The notes under the pieces are model-generated. The model saw only the letters and a program-made list of their open reading frames with translations. It searched no databases and was not told the DNA's origin. A DNA stretch of 64,000 bases. Source: Bin87 sp034423575. GTDB lineage: Bacteria > Chloroflexota > Dehalococcoidia > Lucifugimonadales > UBA3495. The stretch covers positions 1 to 64,000 of the forward strand of contig DAOUIF010000013.1 of assembly GCA_034423575.1 (NCBI GenBank), given 5' to 3'. Shown here piece after piece: positions 51,901 to 59,677 of the stretch (the first letter of the stretch is position 1; each line of letters opens with the position of its first letter). The position numbers were made by a program, and so were the translations under genes.

Positions 51901-51928
51901 GCAGGGGCGGAGGTTCATCCGCCCCTGC
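51901..51928. repeat. Short hairpin, AGGGG/CCCCT family, copy 2
   Basis: GCAGGGGCGGA and TCCGCCCCTGC form a perfect 11-bp stem with loop GGTTCA. It lies 11 bp after the GMC stop and 15 bp before the next ATG; no T-run follows. Confidence 0.75.
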
Positions 51929-51943
51929 GCAGAAGCTCGCACC

Positions 51944-52258
51944 ATGCCTCCCGCACGTAAATGGGCTCGAATCGAGGACCTGGCGGTTCTGCACCTCTAT
52001 CGGGGCAAGGTGGCCTTGGACAGTCGCGAGGTGGCCGCTCTGGCGGCGGCGCTGGAGCGCAGCCCGAAGTCGATCGGCACCCGGATCCAGGCCTTCGCCG
52101 GCTTGGATCCGGCCAACCCTTACTCCCCGTCCAGCAAGGCCACGGCCCTGACGCAATCCGTCTGGGCCGAATACCTCGCCGACCGTACCGCCATCGCGGT
52201 GGAAGGACAGCGCGCCTATCTTGGCATCCTCAACCGATACTCGATGGGTCGGCCGTAG
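51944..52258 (+). CDS. Small protein resembling the N-terminal domain of HNH endonuclease-type proteins
   Basis: A 104-aa basic protein. The pattern DLAVLHLYRGK followed by VAALAAALERSPKSIGTRI and FAGLDPANP resembles the helical domain (LxLY..., RS..SV..K..NF..LDP) found in front of some HNH nucleases and restriction proteins. Here it stands alone, with no HNH motif after it, so it may be a remnant or a DNA-binding regulator. No clear ribosome site is seen before the ATG. Perfect hairpins of one family lie just before and just after it (51901-51928 and 52286-52317), which is unusual and may point to a cassette. Confidence 0.55.
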   Translation: MPPARKWARIEDLAVLHLYRGKVALDSREVAALAAALERSPKSIGTRIQAFAGLDPANPYSPSSKATALTQSVWAEYLADRTAIAVEGQRAYLGILNRYSMGRP

Positions 52259-52285
52259 AGAGCCAACCCACCCAAATCGGCAGAA

Positions 52286-52317
52286 ATTTAGGGGCGAATG
52301 GTAATTCGCCCCTAAAT
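52286..52317. repeat. Short hairpin, AGGGG/CCCCT family, copy 3
   Basis: ATTTAGGGGCGAAT and ATTCGCCCCTAAAT form a perfect 14-bp stem with loop GGTA. It lies between convergent genes and could end transcription in both directions, but no long T-run is present. Confidence 0.8.
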
Positions 52318-52337
52318 CGTTCCGTGTCGGCTGTGGG

Positions 52338-52733
52338 TTAGACCAGCACGCCAAACCCAGACTTGGTGCAGATTTCCAACCGGTTGTGGTCCGGGTCGTG
52401 GAAATAGAAGGCCTGCTGCCCGTCGTGGCGGGTTTGGATATCGGTGCACTCCACGCCGATGTTCTGCAACTCGTCGCGGGCGGCTGAGATATCGTCCACC
52501 TCGAACGCGGTGTGGTGCGACGGCGCGGACGGCGCGTCCGGGTTTTCGATGATGTGCACCATGGCCCCGCTGGGCAACTGCAACCAGTAGAGGTTGTCGT
52601 TGTCGACCATCTTCGGGATCTGCTTGACGCCGAGGACCTCCTCGTACCACTTCAGGGCGATGTCCTTGTCCCGAACGTTGTAGGTGATGTGATTGATCGC
52701 CTTGAGGCGGATGTTGTCCGCGATGAGTCCCAT
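52338..52733 (-). CDS. VOC family protein, copy 2
   Basis: A 131-aa vicinal-oxygen-chelate protein. Probable metal ligands are His in INHITYNV near residue 15, His in SHHTAFEV near 73 and Glu in NRLEICTK near 120. The segment FYFHDPDHNRLEI is typical of glyoxalase and fosfomycin-resistance-like members. GGGAGGGA lies before ATG 52733; the longer frame overlaps the amidohydrolase end. It follows that gene by 43 bp on the same strand, so the two probably act in one pathway. Confidence 0.88.
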   Translation of the reverse strand: MGLIADNIRLKAINHITYNVRDKDIALKWYEEVLGVKQIPKMVDNDNLYWLQLPSGAMVHIIENPDAPSAPSHHTAFEVDDISAARDELQNIGVECTDIQTRHDGQQAFYFHDPDHNRLEICTKSGFGVLV

Positions 52734-52776
52734 AAGGTTTCCCTCCCGATGGTCAGGGTTGTGTAGTTTCTTCCCG

Positions 52777-53748
52777 TCAGATCTCCAGCAGCCTCTCCAG
52801 GTTGCCAAAGAGAATGGCGTCTTTTTCGTCGCGGGTCAGGCTGTCCAACCCGAGCAACCAGGACACGGGCCAGTCGGCGCACATGTCGAAGGGCCAGTCG
52901 GTCCCGAATACGACCTGCTCGATGCCGACCATGTCGATGAGCATGCGCAGCCCGTCTTCGCTGTGGGTCAGGCAGTCGTAGTAGAACCGTCCCAAGTAGG
53001 CGCTGGGCGGCTGGTCGATGTTGGCCCGGGCCTCCGGTCGCACCTGCCAGCCCCGGTCCATGCGCCCGATGCCGTAGCAGGCGTAGCCGCCCCCGTGGCA
53101 CAGGCACACCCGCAGCCCGGGGTAGCGGTCCATCACGCCGCCAAATACGAACGAGGCATAGGTGATGGCGCGATCCGCCAGGTTGCCGATGGTGTTGGGT
53201 AAATGGTAGCGGTTGAGCCTTTCGGATACCACCGTATCCCCGCCCTGATGTACCAGGAACATCGCGCCCAGCCTTTCTGCGGTCGCCCACAGCGGCTGGA
53301 AGACCGGATCGTCGAAGGTGCGTCCGTTGACATGGTCCCCGATCATTGCGCCTTTGAGGCCGAGCTCTTCGACCGCCCGGGTGAGTTCCTCGATGGCCGC
53401 GCCCACATCCTGCATTGGCAGATGGGCCAGGCCGGCGAAGCGATCCGGATACTCCTCGGTCAGCTGAGCGACATAGTCATTGCACTCTCGGTGCATGGCC
53501 ATGGTCTGGTCCACGCTCAGATCGTAGAAGTACATGTTGGCGTTGGTGGACAACACGTGAACGTCGACGCCCAGCGAGTTCATATCGGCAATGCGCTGTT
53601 CCGGCGTCCAGAAGGTGCGCGGGTTGTAGCGGTGCTGGTTGTACAGTTGCGGTGCCGTGACCCCGAACCAGTTATCGCCGCTCTGCATTGCCCGCAGCGC
53701 GCTGGCTGGCGTTATATGCGCATGGACATCGAGAACGCGTACTGCCAT
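52777..53748 (-). CDS. Amidohydrolase 2 family protein (ACMSD/decarboxylase-like)
   Basis: A 323-aa TIM-barrel protein of the amidohydrolase-related family that includes 2-amino-3-carboxymuconate-semialdehyde decarboxylase, gamma-resorcylate decarboxylase and 4-oxalomesaconate hydratase. Metal ligands are visible: DVHAHI near residue 7, the His in LVHQGG near 175, CHGGG near 215 and the Asp in FGTDWPFD near 282. It may decarboxylate or hydrate a ring-cleavage product, which would fit the LigB enzymes. AGGAG precedes the ATG. It is followed by the VOC gene and is divergent from the SIS gene. Confidence 0.92.
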   Translation of the reverse strand: MAVRVLDVHAHITPASALRAMQSGDNWFGVTAPQLYNQHRYNPRTFWTPEQRIADMNSLGVDVHVLSTNANMYFYDLSVDQTMAMHRECNDYVAQLTEEYPDRFAGLAHLPMQDVGAAIEELTRAVEELGLKGAMIGDHVNGRTFDDPVFQPLWATAERLGAMFLVHQGGDTVVSERLNRYHLPNTIGNLADRAITYASFVFGGVMDRYPGLRVCLCHGGGYACYGIGRMDRGWQVRPEARANIDQPPSAYLGRFYYDCLTHSEDGLRMLIDMVGIEQVVFGTDWPFDMCADWPVSWLLGLDSLTRDEKDAILFGNLERLLEI

Positions 53749-53940
53749 TATCGGTATGCTCCTGTATGGTCACAGCCGGGCCAGCCGAAGCGGCTCCCAG
53801 ACGACGGAGGTTGCGGTGAATTATAGCCGCTTTGGTTTCGTTCGTCAGGCCGCGTTGAGGCCTCGGCATTGGAACACACAAACCAGCCCCTGTTATCATG
53901 TTTTCGCCAAGTCAGTTTCACGTATGGAGACCGCGAATTC

Positions 53941-55014
53941 ATGACAACTCCCGCTTCGCGCACCCAGCACCCGTACTTCATGTACGACGCCATCGTCGGC
54001 CAGCCCGAAGCCATCCGCTCGGTGATAGCGGGCCAAAGTGAACGATGCGGGGAAATCGCCGCCGTCCTGTCCAGCAAGCGCCGGATATACGTCGTTGGGA
54101 TCGGCACGTCCTGGCACGCGGCGCTGGTGGGCGCGTCCATAATGGACGCGGGGCCAGAGGCTTGGGCATGGAACTCCTTTGAGTTTTGCGTGTCGCCACC
54201 TCGGGTCACGACAGACGATGCGGTCATAGTCATCAGCCACCGGGGAACCAAGCGGTCGTCGTACGACGCGCTGGATCTCGCCAACAGTCTCGGGGCCTAT
54301 ACCGTGGCGATCACCTCCACCGACCCGGGCCCGCGCATTCTGACTGCCGACGCCGGCATTCGTACCGTGCAGCAGGAAAGGTCGGCGGCCTTCACCATCA
54401 GCTACACCACCGCGCTCACGGCGCTGGCCATGCTCAACCTGGGCATGGCCGGCCGGATGGATGACCCCGGTAGCGGATTGGACGCCTTTCCCGGTCAGAT
54501 CGCCGGGATCCTGGCCGGTGAGGACGATGTACGCGCGGTGGTGGCTGACCATCACTCTCGGCGCCGGTTCATTTCCGCGGGTTGGGGTTCCAACCGGGCC
54601 AATGCTTACGAGGTCGCGCTGAAGATCAAGGAGACCAGCCGTGCCGATTGCGAAGGCTTTCAGACCGAGCAGTTGCTCCATGGGCCTTTCTGCTCCCTGG
54701 ATTCTGACTGCTTGCTGACGCTCCTAGCTCCCGCCGGGGAGGACCGCGGTCGTTCCGTGGACCTTGCCGAGGCCGCTCGGGAGTTGGGCACCCCCGTGTG
54801 GGCGCTGTCCAATCGCCCGGATGACGGCCTGGCAGAAGCGGGCGCGGTCACCTTCCCGTTGCCGGATTGTCCGTCGTACCTCATGCCCATCGCCAGCGTC
54901 GTTCCGCTGCAATTGTTCACCTACCACCTGGCCCTGGCGCGCGGGACGCATCCCGACCTGTTCCAGCAGGACGACCCGCTCCAGGCCGCTGCGCGAACCC
55001 ACTACAACCTCTAA
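53941..55014 (+). CDS. SIS domain protein (GlmS isomerase-like)
   Basis: A 357-aa protein with two sugar-isomerase (SIS) domains, as in the isomerase half of GlmS and in AgaS/FrlB-like sugar phosphate deaminases. The first domain begins YVVGIGTSWHAAL near residue 52, with VISHRGTKRSSYDA near 97; the second has FISAGWGSNRANAYEVALKIKE near 201 (landmark) and ETEQLLHG-like QTEQLLHGPF near 240. It would act on a phosphosugar or an amine adduct. GGAG lies 11 bases before ATG 53941. The carboxymuconolactone-like gene follows after 20 bp. Confidence 0.87.
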   Translation: MTTPASRTQHPYFMYDAIVGQPEAIRSVIAGQSERCGEIAAVLSSKRRIYVVGIGTSWHAALVGASIMDAGPEAWAWNSFEFCVSPPRVTTDDAVIVISHRGTKRSSYDALDLANSLGAYTVAITSTDPGPRILTADAGIRTVQQERSAAFTISYTTALTALAMLNLGMAGRMDDPGSGLDAFPGQIAGILAGEDDVRAVVADHHSRRRFISAGWGSNRANAYEVALKIKETSRADCEGFQTEQLLHGPFCSLDSDCLLTLLAPAGEDRGRSVDLAEAARELGTPVWALSNRPDDGLAEAGAVTFPLPDCPSYLMPIASVVPLQLFTYHLALARGTHPDLFQQDDPLQAAARTHYNL

Positions 55015-55034
55015 ACCATCCAAAGGAGACTCCC

Positions 55035-55409
55035 ATGCCGGACAACGCTGACGCCCAGCGCCTGATCGAGGAAGCCGCACAGACCCGGGGTTACACCCTC
55101 GAGATGCACCGCATCAATGCCCTGGCAGACCCGGAATGGACCCAGAAGTACGGCGAGTTCATCGAGGCCACCTACACCGGACAACGACTCCTCGACCGCA
55201 AGACCAAGGAACTCCTGCAAATCTGCGTGGAGACTGCCCTTCGCGCCGACCAGGAGCAGATCCAGGCCCACATCCGCGTCGCCCTCAACGAGGGCGCCAC
55301 GCCCCGCGAGATCCTGGAGGCCATGCAGGCCGTCATCGCCCCCATGGGCGCCTTGGCGTTCCGCCGCGGCGTCCAAGCCTGGGCGGCGGAAACGGGGTTC
55401 GAGTACTGA
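55035..55409 (+). CDS. Carboxymuconolactone decarboxylase family protein
   Basis: A 124-aa all-helical CMD/AhpD-like protein. It lacks the CxxC of AhpD peroxidase partners; the equivalent region reads LLQICVETALRADQEQIQAHIRVALNEGAT (landmarks LLQICVE and QAHIRVA). This is like gamma-carboxymuconolactone decarboxylases, which act after aromatic ring opening, though many members have unknown roles. AAAGGAG is before the ATG. It forms a two-gene unit with the SIS protein; alaS lies downstream with its own promoter. Confidence 0.87.
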   Translation: MPDNADAQRLIEEAAQTRGYTLEMHRINALADPEWTQKYGEFIEATYTGQRLLDRKTKELLQICVETALRADQEQIQAHIRVALNEGATPREILEAMQAVIAPMGALAFRRGVQAWAAETGFEY

Positions 55410-55482
55410 CGCGGAACACCCGGCGGCGTTGTCACGCAACGGCCGACACAGCGGTTCTGCCTATAGCTGCCCGATCCTGCCG

Positions 55483-55512
55483 TTGACGCTCGGCACCGGC
55501 CTACCCTACAAT
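55483..55512 (+). promoter_or_regulatory. Promoter of alaS
   Basis: TTGACG (55483-55488), an 18-bp spacer and TACAAT (55507-55512) match a vegetative sigma promoter. Transcription should start near 55519, giving a leader of about 50 bases with GGGAG ahead of the ATG. Confidence 0.75.
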
Positions 55513-55570
55513 CGCCAGTAGAGTCCATAGCCGAAAATCGTAACCAAACCTACGGGAGTCGTAACCTCGT

Positions 55571-58312
55571 ATGAACACGGACGGCGACAGCATCCGCAGA
55601 TCCTTCGCGGAGTTCTTCGAAGAGCGCGGGCACCAGTACATGCCCTCGGCCTCTCTGATCCCTGCCGGAGACCCCACGCTGCTTTTCACATCGGCGGGCA
55701 TGGTGCCCTTCAAGCCATTCTTCATGGGGGAGCAGACCCCGCCCCGTCGCCGTCTCACCAGTTGCCAGAAGTCCTTCCGCACCACCGACATTGACGAGGT
55801 GGGCGATCACAAACACCTCACCTTCTTCGAGATGCTGGGCAATTTCAGCATCGGCGACTACTTCAAGAAGGACGCCGTCGCCTTCGCTTGGGACCTGTGC
55901 ACGAGTGTGTTCGGCCTGGAGCCGGAGCGCATGTACGTCACCGTGCACTTGGACGACGACGAGGCCTACGATCTGTGGCTGAACGACATCGGAGTCCCGC
56001 CGGAGCGCATCTACCGGTACGGGAACAGCGATAACTGGTGGGGTCCTGCCGGCCTGGAAGGACCCACCGGTCCGTGCTCTGAACTCCATTACGACGGCGG
56101 CGCGGAAAAGGGCCGCGGACAACATCGCATCACCGACGAAATGATGACGCCCGACGAGCTCACCGCCATGCTCCGGATTGAAGCTGCGGGCGGTCCCGCC
56201 GCCGACCCGGGTGGCTGCCATCCCAACTGCGATTGCGAGCGGTTCGTGGAGTTATGGAACCTGGTTTTCATGCAGTTCTACCAGGACCTGGAGGGCGTCC
56301 GCACGCCGCTGCCCGCCCCCAGCGTCGACACCGGCATGGGCCTGGAGCGCGCGGCGGCCGTCCTGCAGGGCAAGCCCAACGTCTACGAGACCGATCTGTT
56401 CCGCCCCATCATTGACTCCGTGTGCTCTCTCACCGGCCGCGAATACGGAGTGAATTCCGACACCGACTACGCTATCCGCGTGGTAGCCGAGCACGCCCGC
56501 GCCGCCTCGTTTCTCATCAGCGACGGGGTGGTCCCGTCCAACAGCGACCGTGGCTACGTCCTCCGCCGCATCATCCGGCGGGCCATCCGGTACGGCCGCC
56601 AACTGGGCCTCGACCGCCCGTTCATGACCGAAGTGACCGACGCCGTGATCGCGCGTTTCGCCAACGCCTATCCTGCCCTCTCGGAAAACGAAGGCTTCAT
56701 CCGCCGTGTCGTGGGTTTGGAGGAGACCCAGTTCCTGGAAAATATTCGACAGGGCATGCCGCTGCTTGAAGACATCCTGGCGTCGTCAAAATCCGACGGT
56801 GTCATCGCCGGTGCAGTGGTATTCGAACTCTACGACACCTACGGGTTCCCGCCTGAGTTGGTGGACGAAATCGGCCGCCGCGAGTATGGCCTCGCGGTCG
56901 ATATGGACGGGTTCGACGCCGAGATGGAGGCCAAGCGAGAGCGCGACAGGGCCGGACACCAGGTCACCGGCAGCATGGAAATCGTCACTGCCTACGAGAA
57001 CCTCGGGGCCGGCCGCACATCTTTCGACGGCTATCAACGCACGCAGATAGATACGCGCATCCTAGGGATTCTGCGCGAAGGAGAGGCGGTGGGGCACGCC
57101 ACTCGAGGCCAGAAGGTCGAAATCGTCCTCGCCGAGACCTGCTTCTACGCCGAAGGCGGAGGTCAGGTGGGTGATCAGGGAGCAATCATGGGGCCGAACG
57201 GTTGCGTGCGCATCGAAGACACCCAGAGCCCGGTGGCCGGCCTCATCGTGCACCGTGGGGTGGTCGCCGAAGGGGATATTGCCCTGGGTGAATCCGTGGC
57301 CGCGCAGGTAGAAACGGACCGCCGCCTGGACGCGTCCCGCAACCACAGCGGAACCCACCTGCTCCACGCCGCGTTGCGGTCCGTGCTGGGGCCCCACGTT
57401 CGCCAGGCCGGCTCGCTATGCGCCCCCGGTCGGCTGCGCTTCGACTTCAACCACGTGGGCGCGATGACCCAGGATGAGCAACTTGACGTCCAAAGTCTGG
57501 CCAACCGCAAGATCCGCGAGAACCTGTCTATCACGGCCCGCGAAACCACCTACACGGACGCGGTGCGCGACGGCGCGCTCGCCTTCTTCGGCGATCGTTA
57601 CGGCGACGTGGTCCGCGTTGTCCGCATGGGCGACCACGACAATCATGATGAACCGTTCAGTTTCGAGGTCTGCGGCGGCACCCACGTTCACGCCACCGGC
57701 GAGGTCGGCACGCTGGTCGTGCTGGGAGAATCCAGCATCGGCGGTGGGATGCGACGAATCGAGGCCATGACCGGCCGGGCAGCAGAGGAACTGTTCGTCC
57801 AACAGTCCGCCACCCTGGAAGCCATTTCGCGGAAGCTGCAGGCTCCCGTGGCCGAACTGGAGGCTCGACTGGATGCCTACATGGCCGACACCGACGTTTT
57901 GCGCCGGCGCCTCGCTGATGCCGAACGGGCCAGCCTGCGCTCAGAAGCGGAGGCCTTGCTCGGGCGCACCCGCGACGTCGACGGCGTGAATCTGGTGGCC
58001 GGGGTAACCTCCGCCCACAACGTTGAAGCCATGCGGGAGATGGGCGACTTCCTCAAGCAGAAACTTGAGAACGTCGTCATCGCCCTGGGCGCGGTGATAG
58101 ACGGCTCTCCCATGATCGTGACCATGGTCACGCCGGATTTGGTGAGCCGAGGTCTCCACGCCGGAAATATCGCCCGCGATGCCGCCAAGTTGATGGGTGG
58201 CGGTGGCGGCGGTCGGCCCGAGACCGCCCAAGCCGGGGGTCGGCAACCGGAACGCCTGGGCGCCGCCCTGGACAGCGTGACCAACCTCGTCCGGGTAGGA
58301 CTGGACAATTAG
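55571..58312 (+). CDS. alaS: Alanine--tRNA ligase
   Basis: A 913-aa class II synthetase charging tRNA-Ala. The catalytic core begins IRRSFAEFFEERGH and has GMVPFKPFF and the KSFRTTDIDEVG motif 2 region. The editing domain carries the zinc-type set: HSGTH (HxxxH) near residue 600 and CGGTH (CxxxH) near 700. A C-terminal C-Ala domain with a GGGGGRPETAQAGG run closes the protein. Length is slightly above the usual 870-880. The gene has its own promoter, and ruvX follows after 27 bp. Confidence 0.98.
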   Translation: MNTDGDSIRRSFAEFFEERGHQYMPSASLIPAGDPTLLFTSAGMVPFKPFFMGEQTPPRRRLTSCQKSFRTTDIDEVGDHKHLTFFEMLGNFSIGDYFKKDAVAFAWDLCTSVFGLEPERMYVTVHLDDDEAYDLWLNDIGVPPERIYRYGNSDNWWGPAGLEGPTGPCSELHYDGGAEKGRGQHRITDEMMTPDELTAMLRIEAAGGPAADPGGCHPNCDCERFVELWNLVFMQFYQDLEGVRTPLPAPSVDTGMGLERAAAVLQGKPNVYETDLFRPIIDSVCSLTGREYGVNSDTDYAIRVVAEHARAASFLISDGVVPSNSDRGYVLRRIIRRAIRYGRQLGLDRPFMTEVTDAVIARFANAYPALSENEGFIRRVVGLEETQFLENIRQGMPLLEDILASSKSDGVIAGAVVFELYDTYGFPPELVDEIGRREYGLAVDMDGFDAEMEAKRERDRAGHQVTGSMEIVTAYENLGAGRTSFDGYQRTQIDTRILGILREGEAVGHATRGQKVEIVLAETCFYAEGGGQVGDQGAIMGPNGCVRIEDTQSPVAGLIVHRGVVAEGDIALGESVAAQVETDRRLDASRNHSGTHLLHAALRSVLGPHVRQAGSLCAPGRLRFDFNHVGAMTQDEQLDVQSLANRKIRENLSITARETTYTDAVRDGALAFFGDRYGDVVRVVRMGDHDNHDEPFSFEVCGGTHVHATGEVGTLVVLGESSIGGGMRRIEAMTGRAAEELFVQQSATLEAISRKLQAPVAELEARLDAYMADTDVLRRRLADAERASLRSEAEALLGRTRDVDGVNLVAGVTSAHNVEAMREMGDFLKQKLENVVIALGAVIDGSPMIVTMVTPDLVSRGLHAGNIARDAAKLMGGGGGGRPETAQAGGRQPERLGAALDSVTNLVRVGLDN

Positions 58313-58339
58313 CCGTATAAACTCGCGGCAGATGGCGAC

Positions 58340-58792
58340 TTGGTGACCCCGTCGCCTATCCCTGATCCTCCTGACCTGGCGCGTGCGGGCCGTCTGTTGG
58401 GTCTGGATGTCGGCGACCGACGCATCGGGCTGGCGGTGAGCATCCCGCCGGGAGAACTGGTGCTGCCCGCGGGGTATCTGCAACGTCGCAATCGGCGCGC
58501 CGACATCGCCGCGGTCCTGGAGCAAGCCAGCCAGCGCGACGCGGTAGCCATCGTCGTGGGAATGCCCTACGATGCTCACGGCCGCTCCGGAGATCAGGCT
58601 CGAAAAACCGCTTCGCTGGTTCGCGCGCTGCAGCGGGCCACTGACATCCCCGTGCTGACCATCGACGAATCTTTCAGCACCAACACGGCCGTCAACGACT
58701 TGGCACAATCGGGGCAACGCCCAAGGCGCGACCCCGGCTCCATCGACGCTGCAGCCGCCGTAAGCATCCTTCGTCGTTTCCTAGCCTCCTAG
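58340..58792 (+). CDS. ruvX: Holliday junction resolvase-like protein RuvX/YqgF
   Basis: A 150-aa RNase H-fold protein. The first acidic residue is in LGLDVGDRRIGLA near residue 23, VGMPYDAHGR is near 73, IDESFSTNTA near 114, and the last Asp lies in GSIDAAAAVSIL near 137. YqgF proteins process 16S rRNA precursor and may resolve Holliday junctions. The start is TTG 58340 or GTG 58343; no ATG is in frame. It follows alaS directly, a common arrangement, and is probably co-transcribed with it. Confidence 0.93.
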   Translation: MVTPSPIPDPPDLARAGRLLGLDVGDRRIGLAVSIPPGELVLPAGYLQRRNRRADIAAVLEQASQRDAVAIVVGMPYDAHGRSGDQARKTASLVRALQRATDIPVLTIDESFSTNTAVNDLAQSGQRPRRDPGSIDAAAAVSILRRFLAS

Positions 58793-58839
58793 TCCCAGTC
58801 TCTTTCCGGAAGTTCTCCGGATTGCCGCTGCTGATGCTC

Positions 58840-58869
58840 TTGACGTTGGACGAACGGCCGTTCTATAAT
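58840..58869 (+). promoter_or_regulatory. Promoter of the small HTH gene
   Basis: TTGACG (58840-58845), 18 bp and TATAAT (58864-58869) form a near-consensus promoter using the same -35 hexamer and spacing as that of alaS. Transcription should start near 58876, 30 bases before ATG 58906. Confidence 0.8.
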
Positions 58870-58905
58870 GCTGAGGTATTTAGAACGTCTGTTCCGAGGT
58901 GGCTT

Positions 58906-59247
58906 ATGTTCGCCGTGAACGCCGTGGCGCCCAAGCAACGTCAAATCGCCGAACCGAGATTCGACCACTACGAGGATACCGGGTGTGAGGTAGCCTCCAC
59001 CTGCTTCGGCTGCCCTTTACCACGCTGCAAGTTCGACGACATGGAATGGTTTTACAAATACCGTCGTCTGGGGAGGTACCTGTACATGGCCTCTGTGATC
59101 CAAAGCGAAGGCCTGTCCATACCGGAGGCGGCGGAGCGGTTCTCAGTCACCCAGCGGACGGTGTTCCGGGTCTTGCGCCGTTGCCGCGATGCCATGCGGG
59201 AACTGACCCCGGCGGAAGCCGCCGTGTTCGCCAGCCTGGCAGCATAA
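58906..59247 (+). CDS. Small helix-turn-helix protein with a Cys4 site
   Basis: A 113-aa protein. The N-terminal half has a four-Cys cluster, GCEVASTCFGCPLPRCKFDD, near residues 25-44, that could bind zinc or an iron-sulfur cluster. The C-terminal half is a helix-turn-helix (SIPEAAERFSVTQRTVFRVLRR landmark words IPEAAERF and RTVFRVLRR). It is probably a DNA-binding regulator, possibly redox or metal responsive. GAGGTGG lies before the ATG, and a strong promoter is close upstream. The membrane protein gene follows after 25 bp. Confidence 0.78.
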   Translation: MFAVNAVAPKQRQIAEPRFDHYEDTGCEVASTCFGCPLPRCKFDDMEWFYKYRRLGRYLYMASVIQSEGLSIPEAAERFSVTQRTVFRVLRRCRDAMRELTPAEAAVFASLAA

Positions 59248-59272
59248 GGTAGACAACGGAGCAAGTTCACCG

Positions 59273-59671
59273 ATGGTCGAAGACGCCTCCAACCGTTCCC
59301 TGTGGCGATTCTTCGACGGCGCGGCGTCAGTCAGCGCCAGCATGTTGCTATCGGTCGCCTTCGACGTCTGCGTCTTCTGCAGCGGCTTTCCACTGGTAGG
59401 CTACCTCGAGGCGCTGACCAAACGGGATGACGGGATTATAATAACGGCAACGCTGTTGCTATTCCCTACCACCGCCGCACTCTATGGAGTTTTCAAGATG
59501 TTCTTCGCCGCCAGGGAAGCCGTAGAACGCAAGGCCCGCGAACGGGGTCGCCGGGAAGGCATCCGCGAAGGGCGCCGTGACGAACGTAAGCGGATTACCC
59601 AAGTGCTGCAAGAGCAGGGCGTGGAACTCTCTCCGGAACTCGCCAAGATACTGTCTGGCGACGACGAGTAG
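59273..59671 (+). CDS. Small membrane protein with basic helical tail
   Basis: A 132-aa protein with two membrane segments (about residues 22-45 and 54-79) and a cytoplasmic tail of alternating Arg/Glu residues (GRREGIREGRRDERKR) that should form a long charged helix. No family is recognised. It follows the HTH gene by 25 bp and probably shares its promoter. The acyl-CoA dehydrogenase gene ends six bp beyond its stop on the other strand. Confidence 0.72.
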   Translation: MVEDASNRSLWRFFDGAASVSASMLLSVAFDVCVFCSGFPLVGYLEALTKRDDGIIITATLLLFPTTAALYGVFKMFFAAREAVERKARERGRREGIREGRRDERKRITQVLQEQGVELSPELAKILSGDDE

Positions 59672-59677
59672 CCGGAT

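Noticed and set aside
53869..53899. Possible TTGGAA/TATCAT promoter before the SIS gene
   Set aside because: The spacer is 19 bp and both boxes are weak; not enough to call.
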